Shown in pieces: positions 8,986 through 17,860 of a DNA stretch of 64,000 nucleotides (position 1 is its first letter; every line of letters starts with the position of its first letter). The DNA is from Streptomyces sp. CC0208 (GTDB lineage: Bacteria; Actinomycetota; Actinomycetes; Streptomycetales; Streptomycetaceae), in the NCBI RefSeq assembly GCF_003443735.1, contig NZ_CP031969.1, positions 2,976,001-3,040,000 of the forward strand, read 5' to 3'. The notes beneath the pieces were generated by a model. It was not told where the DNA came from and made no database searches. It saw nothing but the letters and a program-made list of their open reading frames with translations. A program made the position numbers and the translations under genes.

Positions 8986-9122
8986 ACGCCCGTGCCATAC
9001 CGGCCCGGGTGTCATGACGTCCGGGCCTCGTGGAATGGGCCGGTGGACGCGGCGCCGTGCGCGCTCGTGTGCTGCCCCCTGCCCTCCGCAAGGCCCCCGT
9101 GCCCAGCGAGGGAGAGCCCCAC

Positions 9123-11513
9123 GTGACCATCGCGCCAGCCGACCCGGCTTCAGCGACCACCCCGGTGGACGAGGACGGTCCCGGAGCCGCGTTGCTGCGG
9201 ACCCTGACCGCGCTGACCGCCGACCTCCCCGACGCCGACCCCGGCCGGGTCGCCGCCGCCGCGCTGCGCGGCCGGTCCGCTCGGGGGGCCTCCGCCGAGA
9301 TGATCGCGGAGTTGCGCGAGCTGGCCACCGAGGCGGCGGCCGGCCTCATCTCCGAGGACCCCGCGTACAGCAGGCTGGCCGCCCGGCTGCTGACCGTCTC
9401 CATCGCCGCCGAGGCCGCCTCGCAGGGCGTCACCTCGTTCACCGGGTCGGTCGCCGTCGGCCACCGCGAAGGCCTCATCGCCGACCGGACCGCCGAGTTC
9501 GTGCGGGTCCACGCCGAGCGGCTCGACGCGCTGGTCGACACCGAGGCCGACGACCGCTTCGGCTACTTCGGGCTGCGCACCCTGTACAGCCGCTACCTCC
9601 TGCGGCACCCGATCACCCGCAAGGTCATCGAGACACCCCAGCACTTCATGCTCCGAGTGGCGTCCGGCCTCGCCGACGACACTGTGCTCGATTCAGAAAC
9701 GGGCGCCCACGCCCTGGACGAAGTCGCCGCGCTCTACCGGCTCATGAGCCGTCTCGACTACCTCCCCTCCTCCCCCACCCTCTTCAACTCCGGCACCCGG
9801 CACCCCCAGATGTCGTCCTGCTACCTCCTCGACTCCCCGAAGGACGAGCTCGACTCCATCTACGACCGCTACCACCAGGTCGCCAACCTCTCGAAGCACG
9901 CCGGTGGCATCGGCATCTCGTACTCCCGCATCCGCTCGCGCGGTTCGCTGATCCGCGGCACCAACGGGCACTCCAACGGCATCGTGCCGTTCCTGAAGAC
10001 CCTCGACGCCTCGGTCGCCGCCGTGAACCAGGGCGGCCGGCGCAAGGGCGCGGCCGCGGTCTACCTGGAGACCTGGCACTCCGACATCGAGGAGTTCCTG
10101 GAGCTCAGGGACAACACCGGTGAGGACGCCCGCCGTACGCACAACCTGAATCTCGCGCACTGGGTGCCGGACGAGTTCATGCGCCGGGTGAACGCGGACG
10201 CCGAATGGTCCCTCTTCTCGCCCGCCGACGTGCCCGAGCTGGTCGACCTGTGGGGCGAGGAGTTCGACGCGGCCTATCGCAAGGCCGAGGCGGAGGGTCT
10301 CGCGCGCAGGACCATCCCGGCCCGTGACCTCTACGGCCGCATGATGCGCACCCTCGCGCAGACCGGCAACGGCTGGATGACCTTCAAGGACGCCGCCAAC
10401 CGCACGGCCAACCAGACGGCGCTGCCCGGCCACACCGTGCACTCCTCCAACCTCTGCACGGAGATCCTGGAGGTCACGGACGACGGGGAGACCGCGGTCT
10501 GCAACCTGGGGTCCGTGAACCTCGGCGCGTTCGTCGACACGACGAGCGGCGACATCGACTGGGAGCGGCTGGACGCCACCGTCCGCACCGCCGTGACCTT
10601 CCTCGACCGGGTCGTCGACATCAACTTCTACCCGACCGAGCAGGCCGGGCGGTCCAACGCCAAGTGGCGTCCCGTCGGGCTCGGCGCGATGGGCCTCCAG
10701 GACGTCTTCTTCAAGCTGCGCCTGCCCTTCGACTCCCCCGAGGCCAGGGCACTGTCCACGCGGATCGCCGAGCGCATCATGCTCGCCGCCTACGAGGCCT
10801 CCGCCGACCTCGCCGAGCGCAGCGGCCCGCTGCCGGCCTGGGAGAAGACCCGTACGGCGCAGGGCGTGCTGCACCCGGACCACTACGCCACCGACCTCGC
10901 CTGGCCCGAGCGCTGGGCGGCACTGCGCGAGCGCATGGCCGTCACGGGGCTGCGCAACAGCCTCCTGCTGGCCATCGCGCCGACCGCCACCATCGCCTCG
11001 ATCGCGGGTGTGTACGAGTGCATCGAGCCGCAGGTCTCCAACCTCTTCAAGCGCGAGACGCTGTCGGGCGAGTTCCTCCAGGTCAACTCGTACCTGGTGG
11101 CCGAGTTGAAGAAGCTCGGCGTGTGGGACGCCCGCACCCGTGAGGCGCTGCGGGAAGCGAACGGCTCGGTGCAGGGCTTCGCGTGGATCCCGGAGGACGT
11201 ACGGGCGTTGTACCGCACGGCGTGGGAGATCCCGCAGCGCGGTCTGATCGACATGGCGGCGGCGCGGACCCCGTTCCTCGACCAGGCCCAGTCCCTGAAC
11301 CTCTTCCTGGAGACGCCGACGATCGGCAAGCTCTCCTCGATGTACGCGTACGCCTGGAAGTCCGGGCTGAAGACGACGTACTACCTGCGCTCGCGCCCGG
11401 CGACCCGTATCGCCCGCGCCGCACAGGCGACGGTCCCCGTCCAGCAGCCGGCCCCCGAAGACGCGGTCGCCTGCTCCCTGGAAAACCCCGAGTCCTGCGA
11501 GGCCTGCCAGTAA
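9123..11513 (+). CDS. nrdA: Ribonucleotide reductase class Ia large subunit
   Basis: A 796-residue catalytic alpha subunit that reduces ribonucleoside diphosphates. Redox and catalytic residues are visible: Cys near 233 (MSSCYLL), the thiyl-radical Cys near 445 in NLCTEI, Cys near 460 in CNLGSVNL, the tyrosine pair in TTYYLRSRP, and the C-terminal cysteines ESCEACQ that accept thioredoxin electrons. The start is GTG at 9123 with a GGGAGAG site. It is preceded by NrdR-like boxes and a B12 riboswitch. Its TAA overlaps the nrdB ATG by one base. Confidence 0.95.
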   Translation: MTIAPADPASATTPVDEDGPGAALLRTLTALTADLPDADPGRVAAAALRGRSARGASAEMIAELRELATEAAAGLISEDPAYSRLAARLLTVSIAAEAASQGVTSFTGSVAVGHREGLIADRTAEFVRVHAERLDALVDTEADDRFGYFGLRTLYSRYLLRHPITRKVIETPQHFMLRVASGLADDTVLDSETGAHALDEVAALYRLMSRLDYLPSSPTLFNSGTRHPQMSSCYLLDSPKDELDSIYDRYHQVANLSKHAGGIGISYSRIRSRGSLIRGTNGHSNGIVPFLKTLDASVAAVNQGGRRKGAAAVYLETWHSDIEEFLELRDNTGEDARRTHNLNLAHWVPDEFMRRVNADAEWSLFSPADVPELVDLWGEEFDAAYRKAEAEGLARRTIPARDLYGRMMRTLAQTGNGWMTFKDAANRTANQTALPGHTVHSSNLCTEILEVTDDGETAVCNLGSVNLGAFVDTTSGDIDWERLDATVRTAVTFLDRVVDINFYPTEQAGRSNAKWRPVGLGAMGLQDVFFKLRLPFDSPEARALSTRIAERIMLAAYEASADLAERSGPLPAWEKTRTAQGVLHPDHYATDLAWPERWAALRERMAVTGLRNSLLLAIAPTATIASIAGVYECIEPQVSNLFKRETLSGEFLQVNSYLVAELKKLGVWDARTREALREANGSVQGFAWIPEDVRALYRTAWEIPQRGLIDMAAARTPFLDQAQSLNLFLETPTIGKLSSMYAYAWKSGLKTTYYLRSRPATRIARAAQATVPVQQPAPEDAVACSLENPESCEACQ

Positions 11514-12526
11514 TGACCAGCGAAGCCAAGAACCTTCTCGACCCGGGCTTCGAGCTGACCCTCCGCCCGATGCGCTACCCGGACTTCTACGAGCGCTACC
11601 GGGACGCCATCAAGAACACCTGGACCGTCGAGGAGGTCGACCTCCACTCGGACGTCACCGACCTCGCGAAGCTCAGCCCCGCCGAGCAGCACCTGATCGG
11701 ACGGCTGGTCGCGTTCTTCGCGACGGGCGACTCGATCGTGGCGAACAACCTGGTGCTGACCCTCTACAAGCACATCAACTCCCCCGAGGCGCGCCTGTAC
11801 CTGAGCAGGCAGCTCTTCGAGGAGGCCGTGCACGTCCAGTTCTATCTGACGCTCCTGGACACCTACCTTCCCGATCCGCAGGACCGGGCGGCGGCCTTCG
11901 ACGCCGTCGAGAACATCCCCTCCATCCGCGAGAAGGCCGAGTTCTGCTTCCGGTGGATCAACGAGGTCGAGAAGCTGGACCGCCTGGAGTCCCAGGCCGA
12001 CCGCCGCCGCTTCCTGCTCAACCTGATCTGCTTCGCCGCGTGCATCGAGGGCCTGTTCTTCTACGGTGCCTTCGCGTACGTCTACTGGTTCCGCAGCCGG
12101 GGTCTGCTGCACGGCCTCGCCACCGGCACCAACTGGGTGTTCCGCGACGAGACCATGCACATGTCCTTCGCCTTCGACGTGGTCGACACCGTCCGCAAGG
12201 AGGAGCCGGAGCTGTTCGACGACCGGCTCCAGCAGCAGGTCACCGACATGCTGGCGGAGGCCGTGGAGGCGGAGCTCCAGTTCGCGCGCGACCTGTGCGG
12301 CGACGGGCTGCCCGGGATGAACACCGAGTCGATGCGCCAGTACCTGGAGTGTGTCGCCGACCAGCGCCTGACGCGGCTCGGCTTCGCGCCGGTGTACGGC
12401 TCGGAGAACCCGTTCTCCTTCATGGAGCTGCAGGGTGTCCAGGAGCTGACCAACTTCTTCGAGCGGCGTCCGTCCGCGTACCAGGTGGCGGTGGAGGGCA
12501 CGGTCGACCTGGACGAGGACTTCTGA
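11513..12526 (+). CDS. nrdB: Ribonucleotide reductase class Ia small subunit
   Basis: A 337-residue radical-generating beta subunit. Diiron ligands can be read as Asp73, Glu104, His107, then the glutamate in CIEGLFF and the Glu/His in RDETMHMSF. Tyr111, four residues after His107, matches the radical tyrosine of class Ia enzymes (E. coli Tyr122), so this is not the Phe-bearing class Ic type. ATG at 11513 overlaps the nrdA stop, giving coupled subunit synthesis. Confidence 0.95.
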   Translation: MTSEAKNLLDPGFELTLRPMRYPDFYERYRDAIKNTWTVEEVDLHSDVTDLAKLSPAEQHLIGRLVAFFATGDSIVANNLVLTLYKHINSPEARLYLSRQLFEEAVHVQFYLTLLDTYLPDPQDRAAAFDAVENIPSIREKAEFCFRWINEVEKLDRLESQADRRRFLLNLICFAACIEGLFFYGAFAYVYWFRSRGLLHGLATGTNWVFRDETMHMSFAFDVVDTVRKEEPELFDDRLQQQVTDMLAEAVEAELQFARDLCGDGLPGMNTESMRQYLECVADQRLTRLGFAPVYGSENPFSFMELQGVQELTNFFERRPSAYQVAVEGTVDLDEDF

Positions 12527-12614
12527 CCGGGTTCCGCCTTCTGACGGGCCTCCGTCAAAAGTCGGTGGATCCGGGTATGCGTGTGGCACGTCTCATCGAC
12601 GAGGAGGCCACCCC

Positions 12615-13097
12615 ATGCGCCCTACGACCCACCGCACCGCCCTCGCCCTCGCGGCACTGACCCTGCTGCTCGCGGGGTGCGGGACCGAGGCCGGAAGCGA
12701 AGGGGGCGGCGGCGACACCGTGTCGCCGCCGCCCTCGTCGTCGTCCCCGCCCTCGTCGTCACCGTCCGCGTCGCCGTCGCCGGACTGCACGTCCGCCTCG
12801 CAGCTGGACGCCGACGACAGCGGCAGCACGGTCTGCCTCGCGGTGGGCGACACCCTCCGCATCTCGCTGGACGGGACGAAGAGCCGCCCCTGGAAGCCGG
12901 TCACCGCCGAGGGCGCCGGACTGGAGCCCACCAACAGCGGGATCGTCCTGCTGCCCGGTGACGCGAGTTCCGCGTACAAGGCGGTCTCGGCGGGACAGGT
13001 GCGGCTGAGTTCACAGCGTCCGCTGTGCGCCACCGGGACCGGCGGCGTCTCCTGCAAGGGCATTCAGGAGTGGCGGGTCACCGTGGTGGTCACCTGA
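12615..13097 (+). CDS. Small lipoprotein of unknown function
   Basis: 160 residues. A signal peptide with LLLAGC lipobox (Cys near 22) is followed by a Gly/Ser/Pro-rich linker and a small globular domain with four further cysteines (DCTSAS, TVCLAVGD, PLCATG, VSCKG), probably forming disulfides. The DTLRISL...ITxxG-like pattern hints at a beta-sandwich, but no family is recognised. It follows nrdB by about 90 bp and meets the opposite-strand secreted-protein gene tail to tail with an 8-bp overlap. Confidence 0.8.
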   Translation: MRPTTHRTALALAALTLLLAGCGTEAGSEGGGGDTVSPPPSSSSPPSSSPSASPSPDCTSASQLDADDSGSTVCLAVGDTLRISLDGTKSRPWKPVTAEGAGLEPTNSGIVLLPGDASSAYKAVSAGQVRLSSQRPLCATGTGGVSCKGIQEWRVTVVVT

Positions 13098-13866
13098 GGG
13101 CGACCGCGTCCCCGGCCGAGACCTTGAGCGAGGTCGTCGTGGTGCCGGGGAAGTACCAGCGCCAGCTGCCCGCCGCTGTGGCGGTCACCTTGGTGCTGAG
13201 CCGGCCCAGGTTGTCCGTCTTCACGGTCTTGACCGTGCCGTAGTGGGCGGCCCCGGCCGCGCGGAACTGGAGCCTGACCGTCTGGCCCGGGTAGCCGTGG
13301 TACTTCAGGTCCTCCCAGTTGGCCCGGGAGAGCTTGCCCTTGACGGTGAGCTGGGCGCCCTTGGCGACGGGTTCGGGGGACGCGTCCGTGGTGAGCTGCG
13401 CGGCGCGCTTGACCTTGTACTCGGCGATGTCGTCGTAGATCCAGTAGTCACCGTCGTTGGCGTTGACGGTGGCTGCCACCACCCAGACACCGGCAACCCT
13501 GTTGCTGTCGATGTCGTCGCTGTCGGCGATCCAGGCGGGGTCGACCGTCATCGTGCCCGTGCACACCGACGTCGTCGAGGTCTTCCTCACGCAGGACGAA
13601 TCGTGATTCCAGCTGAAGAAGCCGTAGCCGTTGGACTTGTTGAACGTGCTGAGATGCGTGATCTTCTTGGCACCCGAGTCGTCCTTGATGGTGACCGCTA
13701 TCGGGAACGTGACGGTCTGCGCCGTACCGACGATGACGTTGCCGCCCTTGTTCACGACGGTCTTGGTGACCCTGATGTCACCCTCGCCCTCGGCATGGGC
13801 TCCGGTGGCCGTGAGCAGGGCCAGGGCTGCCGCCCCGCCTGCCACGGCCCACAGTCTGTGTCTCAT
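13090..13866 (-). CDS. Secreted beta-rich protein of unknown function
   Basis: 258 residues. A Sec signal peptide (LWAVAGGAAALALLTATGAHA) precedes a mature protein of two apparent beta-sandwich parts: one with a probable disulfide (SSCVRK...SVCTGTM), and a C-terminal Ig-like domain (LTVKGKLSRANW ... GQTVRLQFRAAGA). That domain resembles the surface-adhesin-like domains common in streptomycete secreted proteins. Function unknown. Start has GGGGAGG. Lies between nrdB and the nrdS-like regulator. Confidence 0.82.
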   Translation of the reverse strand: MRHRLWAVAGGAAALALLTATGAHAEGEGDIRVTKTVVNKGGNVIVGTAQTVTFPIAVTIKDDSGAKKITHLSTFNKSNGYGFFSWNHDSSCVRKTSTTSVCTGTMTVDPAWIADSDDIDSNRVAGVWVVAATVNANDGDYWIYDDIAEYKVKRAAQLTTDASPEPVAKGAQLTVKGKLSRANWEDLKYHGYPGQTVRLQFRAAGAAHYGTVKTVKTDNLGRLSTKVTATAAGSWRWYFPGTTTTSLKVSAGDAVALR

Positions 13867-13893
13867 GTTCCTCCCCTGTTGATCCAGGAGAGA

Positions 13894-14064
13894 TTAGACC
13901 GTTCGAGTGACCCCGTGTGCGGTCCGGTACTCGCGCGCCTTCCTGATCTGACGGTCGACGCGCTTGTCGTGCACGATCCCGACCACCGACGGGAGGATCA
14001 AGAGGACGAGGATGGCGAAAACAGTCAGCATGGCGATCAGTCCTTCTGTCTGTGCTGAAGTCAT
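13894..14064 (-). CDS. 56-residue single-helix membrane protein
   Basis: A short gene starting MTSAQTEGLIAML, with one membrane helix (LTVFAILVLLILPSVVGI) and a basic tail (HDKRVDRQIRKAREYR), the pattern of a small N-out membrane protein. Codon third positions are GC-rich through the frame, which supports coding. A weak GAGAG precedes the ATG at 14064. I have the impression that similar short proteins occur near nrdS in other streptomycetes, not checked. Function unknown. Confidence 0.7.
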   Translation of the reverse strand: MTSAQTEGLIAMLTVFAILVLLILPSVVGIVHDKRVDRQIRKAREYRTAHGVTRTV

Positions 14065-14100
14065 GTCACTACTCTCGCGCCGTTGACTCCTGACAAACAG

Positions 14101-14155
14101 TGGCAGGACTGCCGCACACCCTCGATTTACTGCCAGCAGTGAGGCACACTGGCAG
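14101..14155. promoter_or_regulatory. Four TGGCAG/CTGCC motifs before the nrdS-like gene
   Basis: TGGCAG at 14101, CTGCCG at 14109, CTGCCA at 14130 and TGGCAG at 14150 form two inverted pairs (ggcag-ga-ctgcc, and ctgccag-12 nt-ctggcag) ending at the start codon. The arrangement suggests an operator, perhaps autoregulatory. The pattern is seen; the function is inferred. Confidence 0.45.
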
Positions 14156-14156
14156 C

Positions 14157-15122
14157 ATGCTGAAGAACGTGGTCGCCGTCGTCCTGGACGGTGTGAACCC
14201 CTTCGAGCTCGGAGTCGTCTGCGAGGTCTTCGGGAGCGACCGCAGCGATGACGGGCTGCCGGTGTACGACTTCGCGGTCGCCTCGGCCGAGGGCCCCAGG
14301 CTGACCTCGCGGTCCGGCTTCGCCCTGCATGTCGAGCACGGCCTGGAGCGGCTGGAGACGGCCGACCTGATCGCCGTGCCGGCCTGCGCCCGCTACGAGA
14401 CGCGGGACTTCCCGCCCGAGCTGCTGGAAGCCCTGCGCGACGGGGTCGACCGCGGGGCCCGGGTGCTCAGCGTGTGCTCCGGCGTCTTCGTGCTCGCCGC
14501 GGCCGGACTGCTCGACGGCCGGCGCTGCACCGTGCACTGGCACCACGCGGAGGAACTGGCGCTCACATATCCGCGGCTGACGGTCGAGCCGGACGTCCTG
14601 TACGTCGACGAGGACCCGGTGATCACCTCAGCGGGCACCGCCGCCGGCATCGACGCCTGTCTGCACATCGTGCGCAAGGAGCAGGGCCCCGAGGTCGCCA
14701 ACAAGATCGCCCGGCGGATGGTCGTACCGCCGCACCGGGACGGCGGACAGGCGCAGTACATCGAGCGGCCGCTGCCCCGGTCGAAGTGCGACACCGTCGG
14801 CGAGGTGCTCGTGTGGATGGAGCAGCACCTCGACGAGGAGGTCACCGTCGAGCAGCTCGCCGAGCGGGCGCACATGTCCCCGCGCACCTTCGCCCGCCGC
14901 TTCCAGCAGGAGACGGGGACGACTCCCTACCGCTGGATCCTGCGTCAGCGTGTGCTGCTGGCCCAGCGGCTGCTGGAGGCGACGGACGAGACGGTGGACG
15001 CGATCGCGGGCCGTGCCGGGTTCGGCACCGCGGCCGCGCTGCGTCACCAGTTCCTGCGCGCGGTGGGCACCACCCCGAACGCCTACCGGCGCACCTTCCA
15101 GGGTCCGGAGGCCGCCGCCTGA
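14157..15122 (+). CDS. nrdS: NrdS-like AraC/GlxA-family regulator
   Basis: 321 residues. An N-terminal DJ-1/PfpI-like domain (about 1-165, with the nucleophile-elbow-like VLSVCSGVFVLAAAG) is joined to a C-terminal AraC DNA-binding domain with two helix-turn-helix units (VEQLAERAHMSPRTFARRFQ and DAIAGRAGFGTAAALRHQFL). In S. coelicolor the third gene of nrdABS encodes an AraC-like protein; position next to the CYP170/terpene pair suggests this is its counterpart, though here it is parted from nrdB by about 1.6 kb. Effector unknown. No clear ribosome site precedes the ATG at 14157. Confidence 0.75.
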   Translation: MLKNVVAVVLDGVNPFELGVVCEVFGSDRSDDGLPVYDFAVASAEGPRLTSRSGFALHVEHGLERLETADLIAVPACARYETRDFPPELLEALRDGVDRGARVLSVCSGVFVLAAAGLLDGRRCTVHWHHAEELALTYPRLTVEPDVLYVDEDPVITSAGTAAGIDACLHIVRKEQGPEVANKIARRMVVPPHRDGGQAQYIERPLPRSKCDTVGEVLVWMEQHLDEEVTVEQLAERAHMSPRTFARRFQQETGTTPYRWILRQRVLLAQRLLEATDETVDAIAGRAGFGTAAALRHQFLRAVGTTPNAYRRTFQGPEAAA

Positions 15123-15126
15123 CCCG

Positions 15127-16497
15127 TCACCGGGACACGGGCCGCACCAGGAGCCGGTTCGGCCGCAGGGTGATGCCGGGCCGGGGGGTGTCGTCCGAGC
15201 CGGCCACCTGCTCGAAGCGGTACTTCCGGGCCAGCGCCGCCGTGAGCAGCGTCAGCTGGGCCATCGAGAAGTGGTCGCTCGGGCACTTCCGGTTGCCGGT
15301 GCTGAACGGGCTCATGGCGTGTTTCGGAACCGCTTTGGCCCGCTCGGGACTCCAGCGCAGGGGGTCGAACACCGCGCTGTCGTCGAAGGACTTCGCGTCG
15401 CGCTGGATCGCGTACGGGCTGTAGACGATGTCGGCTCCGGCCGGAATGCGATAGCCACCGAGTTCGGTGTCCCGTACCGCCCGCCGCGTCAATATCCATA
15501 CCGCGGGCCACAAACGCATGGTCTCGACCACCACATAGTTCGTGTACCTGAGTGACCGTACGTCCTCGAATGCCACAGGACGGCCACCGGTGACCGATTC
15601 GACTTCCGCGCACACCTTGTCCGCGTGTTCGGGGTGTTCGGCGAGCACCTGAAGCAGCCACATGATCGTGGACGCGACGGTTTCGCCGCCGGGGGTCAGT
15701 ATCGCGACGACCTGGTCGTGGATCTCCTGTTCCCCGATGGGGTCGCCATTCGCGTCCTTCGCCGCCAGCAATGCCGTCAGCAAATCGTCCGGCTTTTGAC
15801 CAGATGCCCGTCGTTCGGCGACGATCTCGTCGACCACCCGATGCAGATCGGCCAACGCGCGGTTGAATGCGAGGTTGGCCGGCAGCGGCAGCCTGTACAG
15901 CGGGCCCGCGGGTATCACCATCCGCCGGTACATCCCCCGGAAGACGGTCGTGAGCGCGACACACAGCCGTTCGGCGCGCTCGTCCATGTAGGCGCCGCGC
16001 AGCAGACAGCGGGCCGCGATGCGCACGGCGACCCGGAAGGACTCCAGGGTGGCGTCGACCGTCTCGCCGGGCTGCCAGCGCTCGGCCAGCGCCTGTGCCT
16101 CCTCCTCCATGACCGGGCCGTACGCCGGTATCGCGTCGAGCCGGAACGCGGGCTGGATGATGCGCCGTTGACGCCGGTGCTGCGGGCCGTTGGCGGTGGC
16201 CACGCCCTCCTTGCCGACCAGGCCCTCCAGGGACTCCCACAGCGGCCCGGCGATGATGAAGTCGGGGTTGAGGGCCACGGCTCCGGTCAGTTCCGGGGTG
16301 GTGGGCGCGTACACCGTCTTGGGGCCGAGCCGGAGGCGGACGACCTCGCCGTGGCGCCGCAGGCCGGACAGGAAGCTCAGGGGATCACGGGCCAGACGCA
16401 GGCCGTGGCCGAGGACGGGGACGCCCCCGCCCGCGAGCGGCGGCTCACCCGACTCGGGAGCCACCGTGGCTTCGGTTTTCACGGATTCGACGGTCAT
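15127..16497 (-). CDS. cyp170A: CYP170-type albaflavenone monooxygenase (P450)
   Basis: A 456-residue cytochrome P450. The heme loop is [14 protein letters not shown] with Cys405 as thiolate ligand, the ExxR is ETMR at 325-328, and the I-helix motif is PGGET at 269-273. CYP170A1 oxidises epi-isozizaene via albaflavenols to albaflavenone and has a second, moonlighting farnesene-synthase site. Residues DDLLT (237-241) and DTE (343-345) occupy the acidic-motif positions that I recall for that site. ATG at 16497 overlaps the terpene synthase stop (ATGA), so both are made together. No ferredoxin gene adjoins. Confidence 0.92.
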   Translation of the reverse strand: MTVESVKTEATVAPESGEPPLAGGGVPVLGHGLRLARDPLSFLSGLRRHGEVVRLRLGPKTVYAPTTPELTGAVALNPDFIIAGPLWESLEGLVGKEGVATANGPQHRRQRRIIQPAFRLDAIPAYGPVMEEEAQALAERWQPGETVDATLESFRVAVRIAARCLLRGAYMDERAERLCVALTTVFRGMYRRMVIPAGPLYRLPLPANLAFNRALADLHRVVDEIVAERRASGQKPDDLLTALLAAKDANGDPIGEQEIHDQVVAILTPGGETVASTIMWLLQVLAEHPEHADKVCAEVESVTGGRPVAFEDVRSLRYTNYVVVETMRLWPAVWILTRRAVRDTELGGYRIPAGADIVYSPYAIQRDAKSFDDSAVFDPLRWSPERAKAVPKHAMSPFSTGNRKCPSDHFSMAQLTLLTAALARKYRFEQVAGSDDTPRPGITLRPNRLLVRPVSR

Positions 16498-17579
16498 TTC
16501 TCACCTGCCGCTTCGTTGTTGACGTACGGGGGCGTGGACCGGTCGTCCCAGCTGTCGACCATGTAACGGCCGGACTCGTGGTGGAACCAGTAGACGGCGC
16601 TGAACCAGTTGCGCATATTGCGGACACAGGCCCGGACGGCGGTGCTCAGTTCCTTTCCCCGCACGGTGCCGTCGTCGAGACCGTCGGCGAAACGGAGGGC
16701 GTCGTCCTCGGCCACGAGGAATGCGTCCACGCATTTCCCGATCAGCCGCCGCATTTCCCGGATCGCCTCTTCGAGGGTCAGCCCCTGGTGCTTGATGAGA
16801 CTGATGCCGAGATTGTGGACCTCGTCTCCCGCGATTTCCTTGGGGAGCGAGCAGAGGTCGTTGTACCAGGCGGCGAATTCCTGGCTGAGCAGGGCCGCCC
16901 GTTGGAACGCAGGGTTTTTCCTCACCCCGTCCGGGAGTTCGCATCCCGCACTGGGCTCCAGCAGATCCGTCCAGATCCAGTGCGCGAAGGTGAGGCGGCG
17001 CAGGGCCAGGTATTCCTCGACCGTGGGAATGATTCCCTTGGTGCGATTGCGGAATTCGCGGTCGTAGGCCTCGATCACCTCGTGGAAGTGCCCGGCGAAC
17101 CGGGTGTTCCAGCTCTGCGGCAGGAACGAGTACAGCCGCACCATGCAGTCGGCGAAGGCGGCGACCAGCGGATCCTCGTGGCGCAGATGATCCCGCGGGG
17201 AGTCGAGCGCCGCGTGCAAACGGAACCTCAGCCGCCGCCACGCGCCCGGACGGCGGTGGACGATGTCACGGTCGTGCCGGTCGTCCCAGACGAAGAACCA
17301 CGCGCTGTAGTCCGCTATCGCCTGGAGGACCTCGTCGGGGGCGCCGAGGTAGTACCCCGCCATCAGGTCCGTGTAGCACAGTCCGTCGGCATATTCGGCC
17401 ACCTTGTCCGCCGGCATGAGCCGTTTTTCCAGAAGCCAGGTGCGTGTCTTCTCCTGGAGCCTGGGCCAATACGGGTGCAGTTGCCTGGGAAACGCTGCCT
17501 CGATCACCGGGAGAGAGAGCGACGGTGGAACCGCGATCGCCGTCGGCGTCGATGTGGTGCTGTGTGGGAAAGCAGGCAC
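16494..17579 (-). CDS. cyc1: epi-Isozizaene synthase (sesquiterpene cyclase)
   Basis: A 361-residue class I terpene cyclase converting farnesyl diphosphate to epi-isozizaene. The first metal motif reads DDRHD at 99-103, and the second is NDLCSLPKE (N, S and E ligands) near 240-248. The C-terminal RY pair and [19 protein letters not shown] closely match S. coelicolor SCO5222 from memory. I chose the GTG at 17579 (AAGGGG site 7 nt upstream), giving exactly 361 residues; a longer frame to 17684 lacks support. First gene of a two-gene operon with the P450. Confidence 0.95.
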   Translation of the reverse strand: MPAFPHSTTSTPTAIAVPPSLSLPVIEAAFPRQLHPYWPRLQEKTRTWLLEKRLMPADKVAEYADGLCYTDLMAGYYLGAPDEVLQAIADYSAWFFVWDDRHDRDIVHRRPGAWRRLRFRLHAALDSPRDHLRHEDPLVAAFADCMVRLYSFLPQSWNTRFAGHFHEVIEAYDREFRNRTKGIIPTVEEYLALRRLTFAHWIWTDLLEPSAGCELPDGVRKNPAFQRAALLSQEFAAWYNDLCSLPKEIAGDEVHNLGISLIKHQGLTLEEAIREMRRLIGKCVDAFLVAEDDALRFADGLDDGTVRGKELSTAVRACVRNMRNWFSAVYWFHHESGRYMVDSWDDRSTPPYVNNEAAGEK

Positions 17580-17664
17580 GAACAAACCCCTTCCAGCCGC
17601 CAGTTGGCGCACGCCCCTGCCGCTGAACCAGGCGTGCGCCGTTGCGTATCCCCGCACTTCCCAT

Positions 17665-17706
17665 TCAGCACCACAACTGACCATTCTGGGAACGGATTTG
17701 CTTCAT
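17665..17706 (-). CDS. Possible 13-codon leader ORF before the terpene synthase
   Basis: ATG AAG CAA ATC... TGC TGA encodes MKQIRSQNGQLWC behind a G-rich stretch (17711-17718) that could serve as ribosome site. It lies about 85 bp upstream of the terpene synthase start on the same strand. With no homologue in view it may be chance; a regulatory leader is possible. Confidence 0.25.
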   Translation of the reverse strand: MKQIRSQNGQLWC

Positions 17707-17799
17707 TCACTCCCCCCCGGTGTCGAGATTCTCCCCATGTGTGACGCAGACCGGATCACTAAGTGAGCGGATCCGATCGAACGTGCGACGCACACGCGA

Positions 17800-17839
17800 A
17801 CGGCGCCTGTTCGGGGAGTGATTCCTGAACAGGCGCCGT
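17800..17839 (-). terminator. 13-bp perfect hairpin after def
   Basis: ACGGCGCCTGTTC (17800-17812) pairs with GAACAGGCGCCGT (17827-17839) around a 14-nt loop, 21 bp past the def stop on the minus strand. It separates def from the terpene operon. The rest of the 17580-17860 gap shows only the possible leader ORF. Confidence 0.7.
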
Positions 17840-17860
17840 GCGTACGGGGGTTGTGGGACG

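Noticed and set aside
12541..12557. Hairpin TGACGG-gcct-CCGTCA after nrdB as terminator
   Set aside because: Only a 6-bp stem with no U-tract; too weak to call.
15127..17579. A larger terpene biosynthetic cluster
   Set aside because: Only the synthase and P450 are present; def and the AraC-type regulator on either side are not pathway genes.
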